From Archaeoglobaceae archaeon (GTDB lineage: Archaea > Halobacteriota > Archaeoglobi > Archaeoglobales > Archaeoglobaceae), in contig JANXDV010000006.1 in NCBI GenBank assembly GCA_025058955.1, positions 1 through 21,789 on the forward strand: 21,789 bases of DNA, written 5' to 3'. The translations under genes and the position numbers were made by a program. The notes beneath the pieces are model-generated. The model saw nothing but the letters and a program-made list of their open reading frames with translations. It was not told where the DNA came from and ran no database searches. This document shows positions 21,584 through 21,789 of the stretch, piece after piece (positions within the stretch are counted from its first letter, which is position 1; each line of letters starts with the position of its first letter).

Positions 21584-21789
21584 TAAGACTCTAAAACGAT
21601 CTCGATATTGACATCCCTCGGAACTTGAATTCTCATGATCTGTCTCAGCGTTCTTTCATCCGCAGCTATGTCTATAAGCCTCTTATGAACTCTCATTTCC
21701 CAGTGATCCCAAGTGTTGCTTCCTTCTCCATCTGGAGCCTTTCTTGTAGGCACCACGAGCCTTTTCGTTGGCAAAGGAATTGGACCACT
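21583..21789 (-). CDS. rps10: 30S ribosomal protein uS10, 3' part
   Basis: The visible 68 codons encode the C-terminal two-thirds of archaeal/eukaryotic-type uS10. They begin at the SGPIPLPTKRLVVPTRK loop at the window edge and continue through DGEGSNTWDHWEMRVHKRLIDI and the terminal strand RDVNIEIVLES. The family is about 100 residues long, so roughly a third of the gene and its start lie beyond the right edge. In many archaea the upstream neighbour is elongation factor 1-alpha, so this is probably the end of a translation operon that RNase Z has joined. Confidence 0.96.
   Translation of the reverse strand, partial: SGPIPLPTKRLVVPTRKAPDGEGSNTWDHWEMRVHKRLIDIAADERTLRQIMRIQVPRDVNIEIVLES

Noticed and set aside
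1..21789. CRISPR array, tRNA/rRNA genes, insertion sequences
   Set aside because: No regularly spaced direct repeats, cloverleaf-like tRNA sequences, conserved rRNA stretches or transposase frames with terminal inverted repeats were found on reading both strands.

Overview
The window reads as the chromosome of a euryarchaeon, most likely a thermophilic member of the Archaeoglobi. Direct evidence for Archaea is an MCM helicase, paired geranylgeranylglyceryl-phosphate and digeranylgeranylglyceryl-phosphate synthases (archaeal ether lipids), an FtsZ2 preceded by a CdrS-like ribbon-helix-helix regulator, two KEOPS subunits (Cgi121 and Pcc1), a GHMP-type shikimate kinase, an archaeal RecJ-like nuclease and archaeal uS10. 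The Archaeoglobi placement is an inference from protein flavour and is not proven.

Layout from left to right. After about 300 bp without a recognisable gene comes a minus-strand alpha/beta hydrolase (302-877), divergent from a plus-strand run of MCM, an ATP-site-defective RAD55/KaiC-like protein, Cgi121 and archaeal shikimate kinase (928-4974). A minus-strand cdrS-ftsZ2 pair (6374-5032) follows, preceded by an array of GGACAA repeats. The plus-strand block 6567-11912 holds a PfkB sugar kinase, a four-cysteine miniprotein, GGGP synthase, DGGGP synthase and LeuRS. A lone, A+T-rich, unrecognised minus-strand gene (13498-11948) interrupts the housekeeping order. It is followed by a short MscS-like channel, then a tightly overlapped operon of aspartokinase, RecJ/GAN-like nuclease, Pcc1 and a CDIN1-like TPD nuclease (14300-18048). 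Next are a DUF996-type membrane protein, a cysteine-rich lipoprotein, an AhbC-like heme-biosynthesis radical SAM enzyme and a 29-residue one-helix membrane microprotein with a strong promoter. The window closes with minus-strand RNase Z overlapping the 3' part of rps10, which runs off the right edge.

Most monocistronic or first-in-operon genes have a TATA-like box centred about 24-27 nt before the start codon, so leaderless transcription appears to be the rule here. Shine-Dalgarno motifs appear at internal operon genes and at the two genes with real 5' leaders (cdrS and the lipoprotein).

Functionally the window mixes replication and repair (MCM, RecJ-like, TPD nuclease), tRNA modification and processing (KEOPS subunits, RNase Z), translation (LeuRS, uS10), cell division (FtsZ2, CdrS), lipid, amino acid and heme synthesis, and envelope proteins. 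The points most worth following are the phased operator-like array ahead of cdrS-ftsZ2, the GAN-Pcc1-TPD nuclease operon, the pseudo-ATPase beside MCM, the 29-residue membrane protein and the 516-residue orphan. No tRNA, rRNA, CRISPR array or insertion sequence was seen.
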